Shown here: positions 10,768 through 23,278 of the stretch, in pieces | Layout: every line of letters begins with the position of its first letter | Numbering within the stretch: position 1 is the stretch's first letter | From: Thereva unica | Taxonomy: Eukaryota; Arthropoda; Insecta; Diptera; Therevidae | Assembly (NCBI GenBank): GCA_949987705.1 | Contig: OX465281.1 | Coordinates: 83,480,543-83,544,542, forward strand | Length of the DNA: 64,000 nucleotides | Reading direction: 5' to 3' | Notes under the pieces: model-generated | Databases searched by the model: none | The model's input: the letters and a program-made list of their open reading frames with translations, nothing else | Told to the model about the DNA's origin: nothing | Program-made: the position numbers and the translations under genes

Positions 10768-12961
10768 CATGATGGACTAGTGGCACAAAGGGTGATCCCT
10801 TCATTTCATAAAAAAAATGATTAAATAACAGATGAGGGTATATTAACAACAGTTACATTACGGTACTTTATAATATGCTCAGCCTTTAATTTTACAAATG
10901 ATCTTCGACTTCACAAGGGTACATCTATCACGAGTTGTCGAACGTTTAAATTTTGTAATTAAACGTAGTTCTTGCATGTATCTGTATTCGTAGACAGAAT
11001 TGGAAAAACTGTTGGATGCAATGGGTAAATTAATTTTTTTTTTCTTTAGACACGTTTTTTTTATCAAAAACTGAAATATTAATTCTGGCAGAGAAAGTAA
11101 GAGCGGCTCGCATTTTAAATTAAAAACAAACTGACAATCTTTTTTAAAAATATATTTTCGCACACAAGGATATGTTCAGCACTTCTATAAACAATAATAC
11201 AAAAATAAATGAAATCAAATTGGTTTGGCTTTAAATTTTGGGGGACGCTGTCAAATTATAAAGTTATTTGTGGCCAGAGAAATAAGAGTTTTTTAATAGA
11301 ATTTCTAATTATAAATGGCCATGCTTATGCCGGAATTACTTGGGCGATATTTGAACATAATTTCGAGCTTGGCTATCATTTTCACTAAGACTTTTGACAT
11401 TTGTCATTAATTATAAAAATGAAATGAAATGAATAATTGCAGCTTATTAAATACATAGTTAAGTTTGGCGTACATCTGTTTTAATTTATTTGCATTTTCA
11501 TTCCTTTTTGACAGGTTTCAGCACAGCCAACGGGTTTTTGTGGTAATTAATTAGCAGTGCGACAATTCAGCAACGCAACAAAACAGAGTCACATAGACAA
11601 GGTGGTCAATGACTCCGGCACAGTTCAGCTTAAGATCTCTATACCCTTTAAAAAGGGCCCTCTCTTTTTATATTTCCTTCAAAAATATCTGACTTTTCGG
11701 TAATATAATAATATTTCGCAATCAATTTTAATAGTTTTCTCTCTGAGATAATTTTAATTTGCTTAAACATCGATTAGTGTATAATATGAATACATTCATA
11801 TTTGATCATGCTTTTTGAACAAATTCTTACTTGTACAAATTGAACGAAAGCCAAACTTTTTGAACAAAATTCTCCATAGAGATCTCGGGTTACTTCCTTA
11901 CAAAAATTATTCTTTCTTTTAATGGTGTCTTATTGTACTCTTAATTATCTCTATATCTCAGATTTGTAACTCACAACCTGCTTAAACATTCTCAAAAGCT
12001 TATCTAGAGATTTGTTCGTACAAATTCGTGTTAACAAACGAACCTCAGCTCCTCGATTTTGTGGCCATATTACTAGACAGAAGGCACAGAAAGAAAGACG
12101 GCACAGAAAGAAATTGCTTTAATCACGCAAAGACCTGCACTGTCTAGTATAAATGTTTTATCAGCGTCAAATCAAGCTGGTGTCTCATTCGACTGTTAAG
12201 AACCGATGAATACGGTGTCAGATCGTTGGCCGCCCATGATGTCCACCCTTGACGAACATACTCACAAATTGAAACACGTCTTTCTAAATATGCTTCAAGT
12301 TAGTTTGATTCAAATAACGTCAATTATGCTCAAAACAGTATTTTTTAGAACCCTGCCGAATTTAAGGCTCGGAAAACCTACCCGTAGCCTTATAAAATAG
12401 ATTCTTATAGAGTGATTATTGGGCATATTTCATCATAAATGTATTTTTGAACAAGGCTACGAGGAACGCTTACAGGTATGTGATAACTGATTTTTGATGC
12501 CATATGGTAATTAACTTTTCTGTAGATATGTTGGCGCCTTGGTAGTAATTGACAAGTAATTTTAAATATATAATACAGCAACAATATTTCAAGGATAGCG
12601 TTACTTTATAATTGCAATATAATATTACTGAACATGCTACCTTAGTTGCTGTCTGTCGTTCTACCTTTCATGATCACTAAAACACTGTAAGTCAATATTG
12701 AACTAGATAATAGTAGCAAAATATACAGGGCTACCTGAAGAGTGATTAAGCTCTACTTAGGCAACTTTGGATATTTAGGTACATACATATACATATGTAT
12801 AAATATCTATTTAAATGAATTGTTGCTCGATGAGAGATAATATTAGTTTTCCGTGTCCTGCCACCATTGGATCATCTTCAAACTGTTCGTCAAATTATTC
12901 ATCTTCTTCAAATTATTCATATAATAGTAATGCTATTAAAATGAACTATCTAGACTATCTA
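10768..12961. other. Intronic DNA, nothing recognised
   Basis: AT-rich, with no homology-bearing ORF, no tRNA-like fold and no inverted repeat that I could see. Confidence 0.4.
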
Positions 12962-13173
12962 AGGCTAAGAACATAGTGAAGCAGAGAGCAAAGCAGCGAT
13001 GAAAGCGGAGAGCAAAGCGACTGAAAGGATGATAGCAGAGAAATCAAAATTGTTTGAACGCGCCGCTTTGCTCCACTATGCCCTTGTTAACAGGAATTCA
13101 CTTGTTTGATTTCGCCGGTTTGCTCTCCGCTCTCAACGCTGCTTTGCTCTCTGCTTCACTATGTTCTTAGCCT
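12962..13173. mobile_element. MITE with perfect 37-bp inverted ends
   Basis: aggctaagaacatagtgaag at 12962, continuing cagagagcaaagcagcg, is matched base for base in reverse complement at 13137-13173. The next ~20 bp inward are also alike. The motif gagagcaaagc is repeated within each arm. Length is 212 bp and there is no ORF. Flanks read ctA and Aaag, so the duplication is not clear. Confidence 0.75.
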
Positions 13174-14147
13174 AAAGCGAATTAGTGATATTCAAACAGT
13201 TGGGTGTAGGCTACTACAGTGTGGGTGTTTCTACAGTACAAGCATTTTGAGTTTGCTTTTGATCCAGATTCCACAAATGACCCAATTACAAGTGCAGGTG
13301 ATGGTTCCTCACTTAGAATTTATAGAAAAATTAAAATTGAACCTTCCACTACTATAAAAACAATTAATTGAAGAGAAAAAAAAGAAGAAAAGATCAAGCT
13401 GGCTTCCGTCTAAACAGAGTTTGTATCGAGCATATTTACACACTCAGTATCATCGTTGAACAATCTTATGAGTAATCCTCCGTTAAATGCAACTATTATG
13501 GATTTTGATACGACCTTCGACTTTGTGTATCTAAACGCATTTCAACAATGAATAACTCTGATATTTTTTAGCCGATTTTGATAAATGAACACGATTCTGA
13601 AACGTCATTCAGTACCATTTTAGCATAGAAAAACGTAGAGAAATTTTAGCGCTTAGCAATTGTGAAAACTGTACAAATAGATCTTGGTCATTAGTCCAAA
13701 TTGGCTTTAAAATATCAGAGTTATTCTTCAATGCTGAAATAAAGAAGGTATAGATACAACTAATGTGTGAAAAATGAGAGCTCCAAATAAATTAGTTAAT
13801 CATATTATAATGGGCTATGAGAACTTTAAATGCAGAGAATTGCATAAATCAAGCTTATCCATTTTACATTTTATTACTCTGCTATTGGAGAAAGCATTTC
13901 GAAACGAAAGTGGATTGATAAAATAGTCGCTATGGAATGCCGCTGTGAAATAATGGATAGGTGTGGAGCTATCAAATACAGATTATATATAAACAGGGGA
14001 GATAAAAAGCCATCCGAAGTAGACATAGCCTTTGGTAGAAAAGGCAAAGAAAGCATTATTGAATAATAATAATAATAAGGCACATGTTGGCTTTGTTATT
14101 GAACTGTTGAAAAAGAGTAGTGAAGACAAAAAAAAAGTATATATTTA

Positions 14148-14499
14148 GGGCCTATATTTAGAACTTAAGTAAATTTTTTCACTTAAGCTAAACTTAACTC
14201 AAATTCGATTTCACAGTGCATTTTCTTCTTCTTCTTTCTATTATAATTGTTTCTTGCGGCAGCACTTCCATATTGTAAATTATGAACTTACAATAGCCGA
14301 ACTTTACATGTAAAATTTTCTTTCAATCGCGCTCTCCTTGAAATGTACTGGCAATCAACTGACGTTTGAATTTTCTATGCATACTGCCACTGAAGTTATA
14401 CTTAAGTAAATCTTAAGTTGCAACTGTGAGACCAGTATGTATACTTACATGTAACTTAAGTTAATTTCTATACTTAAACTCTTACTGAGAAACCGGCCC
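14148..14499. mobile_element. MITE, GGGCC termini with TTA target duplication
   Basis: The element starts GGGCC right after TTA (14145-14147) and ends GGCCC right before TTA (14500-14502). Terminal arms are similar only in patches (aacttaagt and related words, inverted). GGGCC ends with a TTA/TAA duplication are typical of PIF/Harbinger-mobilised MITEs, and related termini appear elsewhere in the window. Confidence 0.5.
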
Positions 14500-15284
14500 T
14501 TAATCATCTTAAAGTATTAAACAACATTCAGAACAACTAAATCAACCTGGCCCATATCTTAACCATAGAACAAGAGAAAACCTTTGAAAGTGAAAAGCAA
14601 TTTTAATGGTAATGGTAAATGATTCGAAAAGAACCAAATAAGTCCAATTTTAACATCAGAATTACTTATAACTTCAAAGTAAAGGCTGACTCATAACTCT
14701 GCAAGTTGGTGCGTTGGCACCTTGACTTAGTAAGTAAGTTTTAGATAGGTGGGTGTATTCTGCGTAGATTGCTACCTTATTCATAAAAATATTTCATAGC
14801 GTTATGTGTAAACCTCTATCAACGAAATTTCAAAACGCCCTAGTGTCTAAACTGTTACGATAGCCATATTTGATAGTATATAATTAATTGAGAAACCATA
14901 ACTGAAAAATTTTGCAGTATCAATTCATAATACATTAAATTGATTTAAATGTGTATCGCTGCTGTAACAAATGTTAATGAATAGGCAAGAACGGAAACAG
15001 GAGTAGAAGCTGCTATAAAGAGCTGACTTCACGCCATCTTATTATTTAGTTCAGCTCCTAAGAAAACATCTCCTAATCATTTGAATAGTATTGTGATTTG
15101 TAGGATTAGTTGGCACCAAGATGATTTTATTAAAAAAAGTGCGCTGGACCACACGGTGGAAGTGAAAACTTCTATGGCCAGTCTATATTTCCAAATCAAT
15201 CTTAATATTGCAGGAGAATAAGGGTTAATAAATTTTGTTTATGAATATATAATATATAACATACATAATTAATAATGCAAAATA

Positions 15285-15560
15285 TATCCTACATCATGAA
15301 AAGGACATAGTACATAATATATAATACATAGTAAATAGTAGATACATATTACATAATACATAGTTCATAGTACAAAGTACATAATACTTAGTACATAGTA
15401 TATAGGACTAGTAGTAGGACAAAGTACATGGGACATAGTGCAGAGTACATAATATATAGTACATAGGGATCAATATATAGTACATAGTGCATTTTACATA
15501 ATGCATAGTACATAGTATATATTACATAATACATTGTACATAGTACATAATACGTAATAT
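15285..15560. repeat. Degenerate tandem repeat of tacatagtacataa-like units
   Basis: About 275 bp made almost entirely of variants of tacatagtac and tacataatac with a period near 10 bp. Units are heavily diverged, which points to an old minisatellite. No coding sequence. Confidence 0.7.
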
Positions 15561-15755
15561 ATAATAATTAATATATTATAATTTTATTATAATATAACAT
15601 ACCACCTGTAACATAGTAAAACTCCCAAAGGCAAATTTTTCGCACAATATTAGGCATAAAAAAGTGCATAGCTACCCAAGATAAGTAAAATACAGATGCC
15701 TAGTCGAATAGGCCGAAAGCGATTAATTCAAGCAATATATTTAAATATTGCAGCC

Positions 15756-16032
15756 ATGTAGCTGGTTAGAACATGGAAACTTGTGGTCAAGCTCCAGCAA
15801 CAGACAGCAGCGTAAAATTCTGCGGTGTGCGAGAATATGAAATAAGTGCTGAGAGCAGCGTCTGCATTGCGAGAATATGAAATGAATGGTGAGAGCAGCG
15901 TCTGCATTTGCAATATTGAAACGCAATCCCTACACCAAGGCCGAGCTATTTTACTTCGCACACCATAGAATTTTTCACTGCTGTCTGTTGCTGAAGCTCA
16001 ACCACAAGTTTCCGTTCTCTAGCCAACTACAT
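15756..16032. mobile_element. Foldback with ~75-bp arms and a 40-bp internal duplication
   Basis: The left arm (from atgtagctggttaga) and the right arm (to tagccaactacat) are imperfect reverse complements for about 75 bp, including aacttgtgg, agcaacagacagcag and ggtgtgcgaga. Inside, 15829-15868 and 15869-15908 are two adjacent 40-bp copies (gcgagaatatgaaat ... agcagcgtctgcatt) with about four differences. Non-coding. Confidence 0.65.
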
Positions 16033-17774
16033 ATGTAGCTACAAGTGCCCAGAAAATAGTGCGCAACAAAAGTGCGCGTGACGCGAGTTCTTAGTTTTTA
16101 CCCCAGGCCAAAAAATTCCAATCGTGCTTAACTTAACGCTTCAAATATAAAAAAAAAATGACATCCAAGGTTCTTATTATATTTAATTTCTATAATAAAT
16201 ATCCTAAATGTTGCAGGTTCTCTACGGTATTGATTTAAAAGTGACGAGATTTCACTATGCTATGGAGAATACTCAAGGCAAATATCAAGCACATCTTTCA
16301 GCGAAATCTTATCATCAATCGAGAATATTGGAATTTTTGTGCAGAAATATTAAAAAAACACCCTGAACGGGTATGCAGCAATGTCCAAAAGACCCCTGGT
16401 TTGATCAAAAGCGTAAGCAGCTAATAATAGAAGGATATCCAAGACATACATACCTTGGACACACTATACTATCATTATGATGGTATCTACCATTGTTATG
16501 ATGGCAAAGGCAATAAGAGTACGAAACGTCTGACGTGTTAAGTGAGGTTTTAAATTCTGCGTGTTTTTTGTTTTGCTTGTAAATTGTTATAGTTTGTTAC
16601 ATTATAAAAATATTTTTTTCAGGTGGTAATGAGAACATCCTTACAAAATGTAAGTTAACTAACGTCAAATCAAATTATTTTATTTTAAAATGAACTTTCC
16701 TCTTTTTCAACAGATGATACTTTATCGTGATTGCACCCTAACGGAAAATACCTTCATTTTGAACCTTCATAACGATGGGGTCTTGCCATCCTAATGAAGG
16801 TTACTGCTATAATGATGGTGCGAATATCAAAATTCAATTCGACAAAAACTGTAGGTATAAAGAGAAACAGAAAACTGATGATAAGTATCTATTAGAATCT
16901 TTAAAAACTACCCTTAAGATTTTTATTTTTTTCAATTTCATCTTTTTAAGTAAAGCGCTCATGGTCTAAATATCAAGCATCTCAATGCCTAAAAACATTC
17001 TGCAGCTTTACCAGTCGATCGATTGTTCCATTGATTTATATTCGTTTTTCGTAATATGTACTATTATAAGAATACAAAACCTATAAGATTCGCTTTAAGA
17101 TATGGGGTTGAAAATATGTACCAATAATATAAATTATGAATAATAAATAGGGCACACATACATATGTGTAGGTATACACAAAAATACTCAACCGAAGTTT
17201 AAAAATAAAGTGTTAAGTTGAATAAATCTTTTTTGGCTAGTTATTAATAACGACTAAAGAAAACGAAGCAAAAGTCTTGAATATAATATTCGCCAATTTC
17301 TAAAATAATTCTTGAGAGAATTAAGCGCAACTCGAAAGGAGCAAGATAAACGAATAAATTAGAATTAATTATGACTGTATATATTGATATATAATTGTTA
17401 AGTTGCCGGCATTAATAAATAAATAAACATTTAAATGCGGTAAGTGTAGAGATATCACCTGATTCCAATTAACCACAGCTGGCTGGTTTCAGCATACTGC
17501 AATGAAGAAAGCTCAATTGCAATTTAATGCAAACTTTAAATAAATGAGCTTTTGAAAATTATTATTTATAGATTCTATTTTTATCCAAGAAGTTTCAGAC
17601 TCATATATTTAATAGATTATTCCTGAAGTTGAGGCGATTTTGCGATAGGCTGTGGCTGCATATTTAAAAGCAAATATTTGTTTCTTGCATTTTTAAATTC
17701 AAGAAAGAATATTAATTTTAATATTGCTATGTATATCTTTTAAAATTTTGCATAATCCTATATTTTAGATTATA
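16033..17774. other. Intronic DNA, nothing recognised
   Basis: AT-rich. A 64-codon frame at 16775-16969 has no recognisable domain and is probably chance. Confidence 0.35.
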
Positions 17775-18213
17775 CCCCTTGTCACCTCACTTTTTATCTC
17801 ACCTCGCATTTTTTGTGACGTCCCTTTAGAGTGGTATTCTCATAGTCGGATGACAAGGAAAAAATTTGTGAGGTGTGGTATTCTCGAAGTCACTGTCACT
17901 GAAAAATGCCATTTTTTGTCACTTGGAAATTGTAGGTGACGTAACGATTTTTTTAAAAATAGATAGTGACAAAGGGTAAGAAATATGTTTTATTTTAATA
18001 TTTCTGATGATTTAACATTATTCTTAGGCGGAATGTAAAAATAAATGGAAGAAACGTTAATAATGAACAGTTAAGTCCACCAACCATGACGCCCGCCGAG
18101 TGGTAAAAGGTATAAACAAATGCCGTCACCTTTTCTATAATAGGTGACTACGAGAATACGAAAATTGGTTTGTCACATTTTAAAATGGGTGACGTGACTA
18201 TGAGAATAGGGGC
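17775..18213. mobile_element. MITE-like element built from inverted TATTCTC-TAGTCAC motifs
   Basis: The phrase ggtattctcatagtc occurs near 17831 and, varied, near 17876. Its complement occurs near 18144 (gactacgagaata) and 18191 (gactatgagaatagg). The right end read inward is GGGCCCCTATTCTC, close to the end of the 51967 element; the left end (cccc ttgtcacctc) is worn. About 440 bp, non-coding. Confidence 0.5.
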
Positions 18214-19936
18214 CCACATGTCTATATCAGTTTCCTTAATAGCTTGGGGTGTGATTTTTGTTATCTCAATATGGTGTCGCTAAAAGTTTTCTATATAGCA
18301 AACGATTGCTATTTAATTAATTTTAATTAAATTTCTACAAAAAATAGGGAAATCCGAATAGGGCGCGGTATTTATCATAAGAACTCAAAGAAACTTAGCT
18401 ATTAATATAGACTGCAATTTCAAATTATATGGAAATAAATAAATATATACAACTTTTAAAATTATTACCATTTTGTAAAAATCATAATATTTAGCGAATT
18501 TACGAATTATATCGTAGCTTTACAAAAAAAAACGAAAGCAGATCTATGTACAGCGCGGTACTTACCTATTCAAAAAATCACCAAATATAATCACATTCAC
18601 ATGTGCAAACATTCAAAGTCTCTAAAAATAAATGCTTCCAAATATAAATGTACTTGGTTCATAGCATTATTAGAGCTTTTTGAAATCTGATCCTTATCCA
18701 AGTTTATCTCCTATATACTGCAAAATATACTCTCGCATATAGAGAATATAGAGCAGATTGTGTGCATTTCCATTTAGCGTTTTATTCTTTTATTAGATTT
18801 TATAATAAATAAAAGCAACTCGGCTGTATAATTACCCGTGATGTTTTTTTACACCGGCTGATCGCGATTTTCAGATAATTTTCGGTGTATTTTGTTAAAT
18901 AGATATACCTATACAACTAAGAAGTGTGAGGAAAATCTTTAACGTAAAGTTGCTATCGTTATTAAGCATTACCCTAACTTGAAAATAGAAAAAAAAATTT
19001 ACTTAACATTTTTTTTTTTTTTTTTTTTCAAAATATGTAGTTTGAAAAATTTTAATTAAATGAATTAGTAAAGGTACTTGTACTTTAGTGTTTAACGTCT
19101 TTGATGCAACAAATATATGCAAAGTGAGCAGGTCATACGCTAAGCATTTTCCAAACCTTATTTCGATATTACATATTTCTTATTTCAAAAGATTTTCGCA
19201 CATATCGGATTTCAGTGCACTATTTTAAACTGAAAGTCATTAAACTAGTTTTTAAAAATGTAGTTATCTACACTTTTATTATAAATATGGAACCTTCGTG
19301 GGATGTTGTGCCTAGAGAATAGCCACTAATTACGCTTTTTCATGGTATTCTTTCTGTTGAATAACACTTCAGACTCTTAAAAAATCAAGAAAAATATATT
19401 TTTTTACTTTTAATTAACTAAATGTTTATGTTCTCTTGAGTATCATTATTAAATAATATAATTTAGAGATAAATTCAAAGCATGTTCCACCGAAGTAAAA
19501 AAAAATTATATTTCACTTGGTTCCCGGGATAGGATTCCAGCGCCTTAGCTCTAGGCTACCGATATAGGTATGTACTTTATTAGATATCTCTTTTTTGTCG
19601 TTAAATATACTTCCGGTTGGAATTTCCAGACCATTTTCTCAGTTTTAGTTCTCTTGATCAAGAGCTACAATTTGAGATATGGCCAAAGTCTGTAGCGTCT
19701 TGCAGAGATGAAAGAAGGTCACAGACGGGCAGACAGACAGACGGACAGAGCCTCTGTTTAAGCTTTAATTTTGGAAAAAGCTAAAATTGAATATATAGAA
19801 CCGATATTTTATGAATACCAGAAAACCAATTTAATGTATTTGCATAAAAACCAACTGACGATTTCTTGCTGTATTCCCGCGGCGGTAAATTGACAATATT
19901 ATCGTTGATTGAAGTGACTTGAAATAAATATTCTTA
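18214..19936. other. Intronic DNA with one tRNA-like scrap
   Basis: AT-rich, with a poly(T) run near 19010-19029. Read on the minus strand, 19522-19562 contains ggtagcctagagctaaggcg, which resembles an RNA polymerase III A box as in tRNA-derived SINEs, but the B box is not recognisable. Nothing else was identified. Confidence 0.3.
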
Positions 19937-21822
19937 GGCTCGACACACATTGAGCGCTCGACATTGCGTTTTTCGGGCGGTATTTGTTGGTAAAAAGTGC
20001 GCGTTGACATGTGTACACGGGGGTTGCTGACAGACACGGTACGAGGCGGACGTGCAGCTGCGGCTGCGCCGCAAAGTAAAAAATTAAAATGGAGGCTTGT
20101 AAGCCATTTAATATACTTAGTTATTAGTTTAAATAATATTTATTTATCAGTGAAGTGATAGTAAAGCTTAATGCTAATAATGGACTCAAATAAATCTAGA
20201 AATTAAATTAATAAAGGATTTTATAAAAAAAAATGAGGGATCACCTCTTAAATCATTATTGTCTCAAACCATAAAGAAGTTTAATAAAATTGAATATGCA
20301 TCGCTACCGATGATATTGGATCTATCAAATAAATGAAATACATAATTATGGGTCACTGGATTCGTCCAATTTTTGAGGATTTTCTTGAAGCAGGAATGGA
20401 TTAACATGTGCAGGATGGCTGCGTTCAAGATGACAGATATCACATACGATGAAATAAAACAGTACCAACTATGAAGTAATGGAGTTAATTTCGATCCGAA
20501 AGGTCATACTAAAAATAAGTTAAGTGCTTTAGTGAAATAAATAAGTATCTTAAAAGAAATAAACGATTGGAAAATATACAATAAAATTAATTATGTAATG
20601 GAGAAGTAACCATATTCCTATAAAGTGGTTAAGTAATAGGAAAATTTCAATTAAAAAGAAAAGAAAAATTGTCAATATATAGATATACCCAATAACCTCA
20701 ATTATTGAGGTTCATGTCTCTCAATAACAACAAATGTATTTACTGAATTTGATTTCTTTTGATATATAATAGTTGTTTTGAATAACCATATTCCTATAAA
20801 GTGGTTAAGTAATAGGAAAATTCAATTAAAAGGAAAAGAAAAATTGTCAATATATACCCAATAACCTCAACTATTGAGGTTCATGTCTCTCAATAACAAC
20901 AAATGTATTTACTGAATTTGATTTCTTTTGATATATAATAGTTGTTTTGAATAACCATATTCCTATAAAGTGGTTAAGTAATAGGAAAATTCAATTAAAA
21001 GGAAAAGAAAAATTGTCAATATATACCTAATAACCTCAACTATTGAGGTTCATGTCTCTCAAAAACAACAAATGTGTCTAATGAATGTGATTTTTCAATA
21101 TATAATCGCTGTATTGAATAACTATAAATTAGTAGAGCAAAAGGAAAATGTAATTAAAAATAAAAGAAAAATTCCAAATTATTCTATTCATGTATACATT
21201 AAGAATTTAAGGATGTAATTCTTTTTACTAACTTAATTATACATGTAAACCTATCCTCCATTATATCTGAGGCCTATGCTTACATGTATTATTAAATATG
21301 TCTTACTGAATATATACATATATATATAAAAAAAAAACATGTCATGTATAGGGCATACTACCCTATAATTTAATACATAAAGAAAGTCTGATATCAAATA
21401 CAGTTTATACTGTGATAGAACAAGTCATCTCTTGTGTATGGAGCTTCACTCTAATACACTCGTTATTTTTAGATGACGTGTTCTTTAGGCTAGGTTAGAT
21501 GTAAGTTTTTTTACCCCACTGAGGGAATGTTATGAATACTAGGGCGCATCAGTCGCAAATGCGCTGAATAAATGATAATTATCGCACAAAGCTTGGCAGG
21601 ATTAAAATAAATTAAGTCAAATGGACTGAACATTATAGTCCATTAATAATTGTAAAACAAGTTATCTTAAGTTGAATTGTTTCTTTTGTAATTGTATTTG
21701 AAGTCGAATAAATAAAAGAAGAAGAAGAAGACATGTGTACACCATATAGAAATTCTTTGATTCTTAAAACGGCCATTTCAAAAGTGCTTCCAACGCCCAA
21801 TGTGTGCTTGGGCTTATTGTCG
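19937..21822. mobile_element. Possible DNA element with inverted acacacattg-gcg ends and internal tandem array
   Basis: The left end (ggctcgacacacattgagcg, near 19938) resembles the reverse complement of the right end (cgcccaatgtgtgcttgggc, near 21797). The phrase gacatgtgtacac occurs just inside both ends (about 20016 and 21731). The interior carries the ~170-bp tandem array at 20608. The ends are imperfect and no duplication was verified, so the boundaries are tentative. Confidence 0.3.
20608..21180. repeat. Tandem array, three ~170-bp units plus a degraded fourth
   Basis: Units start at aaccatattcctataaagtgg near 20608, 20784 and 20953, with a decayed partial unit from about 21120, giving periods of 176, 169 and 167 bp. 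Each of the first three units includes a small perfect or near-perfect hairpin, aacctca-tattgaggtt, followed by catgtctctca. The copies are over 90 percent alike by eye. No ORF. Confidence 0.8.
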
Positions 21823-21863
21823 ACGTAAGTGACTCCTAGCTACAATATATCTCGGGTTACTTG

Positions 21864-22089
21864 GGCCCGTTTAAATGGTTCGTTTCACGAACTTTGATGA
21901 TGAAAGGGGAAGTGGGGATGATGGGAGCTACCAATCTAATTCTCCCTTCATCGACAAAGTTCGTGCGGAACGTTCCTGGGAGCGAAGCGTTTAAATAGAT
22001 TATTACTATCAGCGAGCAATAATAATATTATTATTGCTCGTTGTTACTATCGACAACAATTTTAACGCATTTAAATCGCTCGGGCTCTT
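21864..22089. mobile_element. MITE-like element with a central 28-bp perfect palindrome
   Basis: The outer arms share gcccg and tttaaatg in inverted order, and a second inverted pair (aactttgatgatgaa/ttcatcgacaaagtt) lies inside. At 22013-22040 cgagcaataataa is followed directly by its own complement, a 28-bp perfect palindrome with no loop. No ORF. Confidence 0.45.
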
Positions 22090-22951
22090 AGGGCTGCCAG
22101 CACTCTTGGTATCTGTGTCAAATTTCATGCCAACACCTTCAGTACTTAATTCTGTAATTCTGTGGCTAAAATCGAATTTCAGACCTTGTTGACATTATGC
22201 AAGTATCCATTAGGTTGATACAATCAATTTTAAAAGACCATGCGGCATTTAGTTCCAAAAATTTCATTTTGACGTGACAACGTCTTATAAATCGATGAGT
22301 ATAGGAAGTCATTAGCGCAAAATGTCCCGTCCCGTTCCCGTCGCTAAGTAGTGGTGGGGATAGCTTACAGATTTAGCCGCTTTTTACTGTCGACGGTTTT
22401 ATCATATCATAGAGTGCATTGTTGAACAGCGTAGCACGCACAGCTGTGGCAGGTATAAGCTGGCTCGTAAAGTAAAATACTTATACCTAAACTCGAAAAT
22501 TGCCGAAAATTTCGGTAGGACCTTTCGCGTTTTTTCACATAGAGTTTGTGTAGGGAATTTTCATTTCGCTTAAGGTACCTTTACATTACATATGAGGTAA
22601 ACTACACTATCCATCACTCGTCCATCACATCACACCGTTTTGAGGTCGGTATTACACTATGGACTCACTTTCCTACCCTTACTTTGTATAACGATTGCAA
22701 TGTTTACGTAGTTGTGTACGAATCAAGTCATGCGCAGTGCAGTGTCATTCAAACGCAACGTGTTTCGAAAACTCACAAAAACGAAGTTATCCTTGTATTA
22801 GTGTCATGGAGGGTGAAACTGAAAAATTTTGAGACTCACAAGTGAGGAAAAAACACACATTTCCCGGCGACCCCTTGCCTAAAAAAAAGCCGATTTGATG
22901 GAAAAGTGTATTTTACCTCTATAAGACTTATCATATGACTTTATTGTCAAT

Positions 22952-23278
22952 GGGGGTATTCAGACGCTGCCATAAGTGTGCTTGAGCAAAACCGGTTTTA
23001 TTCAACCCCTCGGAACACACACGGGGCGTAATTGTGTTTAGAACATTTGAAAGCTTTACAGGAACGTTTAAATGTATTGTAAATAAAATTCACTTGTCAG
23101 ACAAAAACAGAGTTAAAGAAAACAAGAGATAGAAGTAACATTTTATATGTGTGTAAGTTTTCACGCGTTTGCTTTTGCGTGAAAAATGTTTCGTTAAGTT
23201 CTTCCGCTCCCTTCCCTCTCTCATCTACATACAAAACCGGTTTTACTTGCCATGAATGTGCACCGTCTGAATACCCCC
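22952..23278. mobile_element. MITE, GGGGGTATTCAGACG termini
   Basis: A perfect 15-bp inverted terminal repeat, GGGGGTATTCAGACG at 22952-22966 and its complement at 23264-23278, is flanked by AAT-containing sequence on both sides. Farther in, both arms contain aaaaccggttttac-like sequence. The element is 327 bp and non-coding. Confidence 0.7.
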
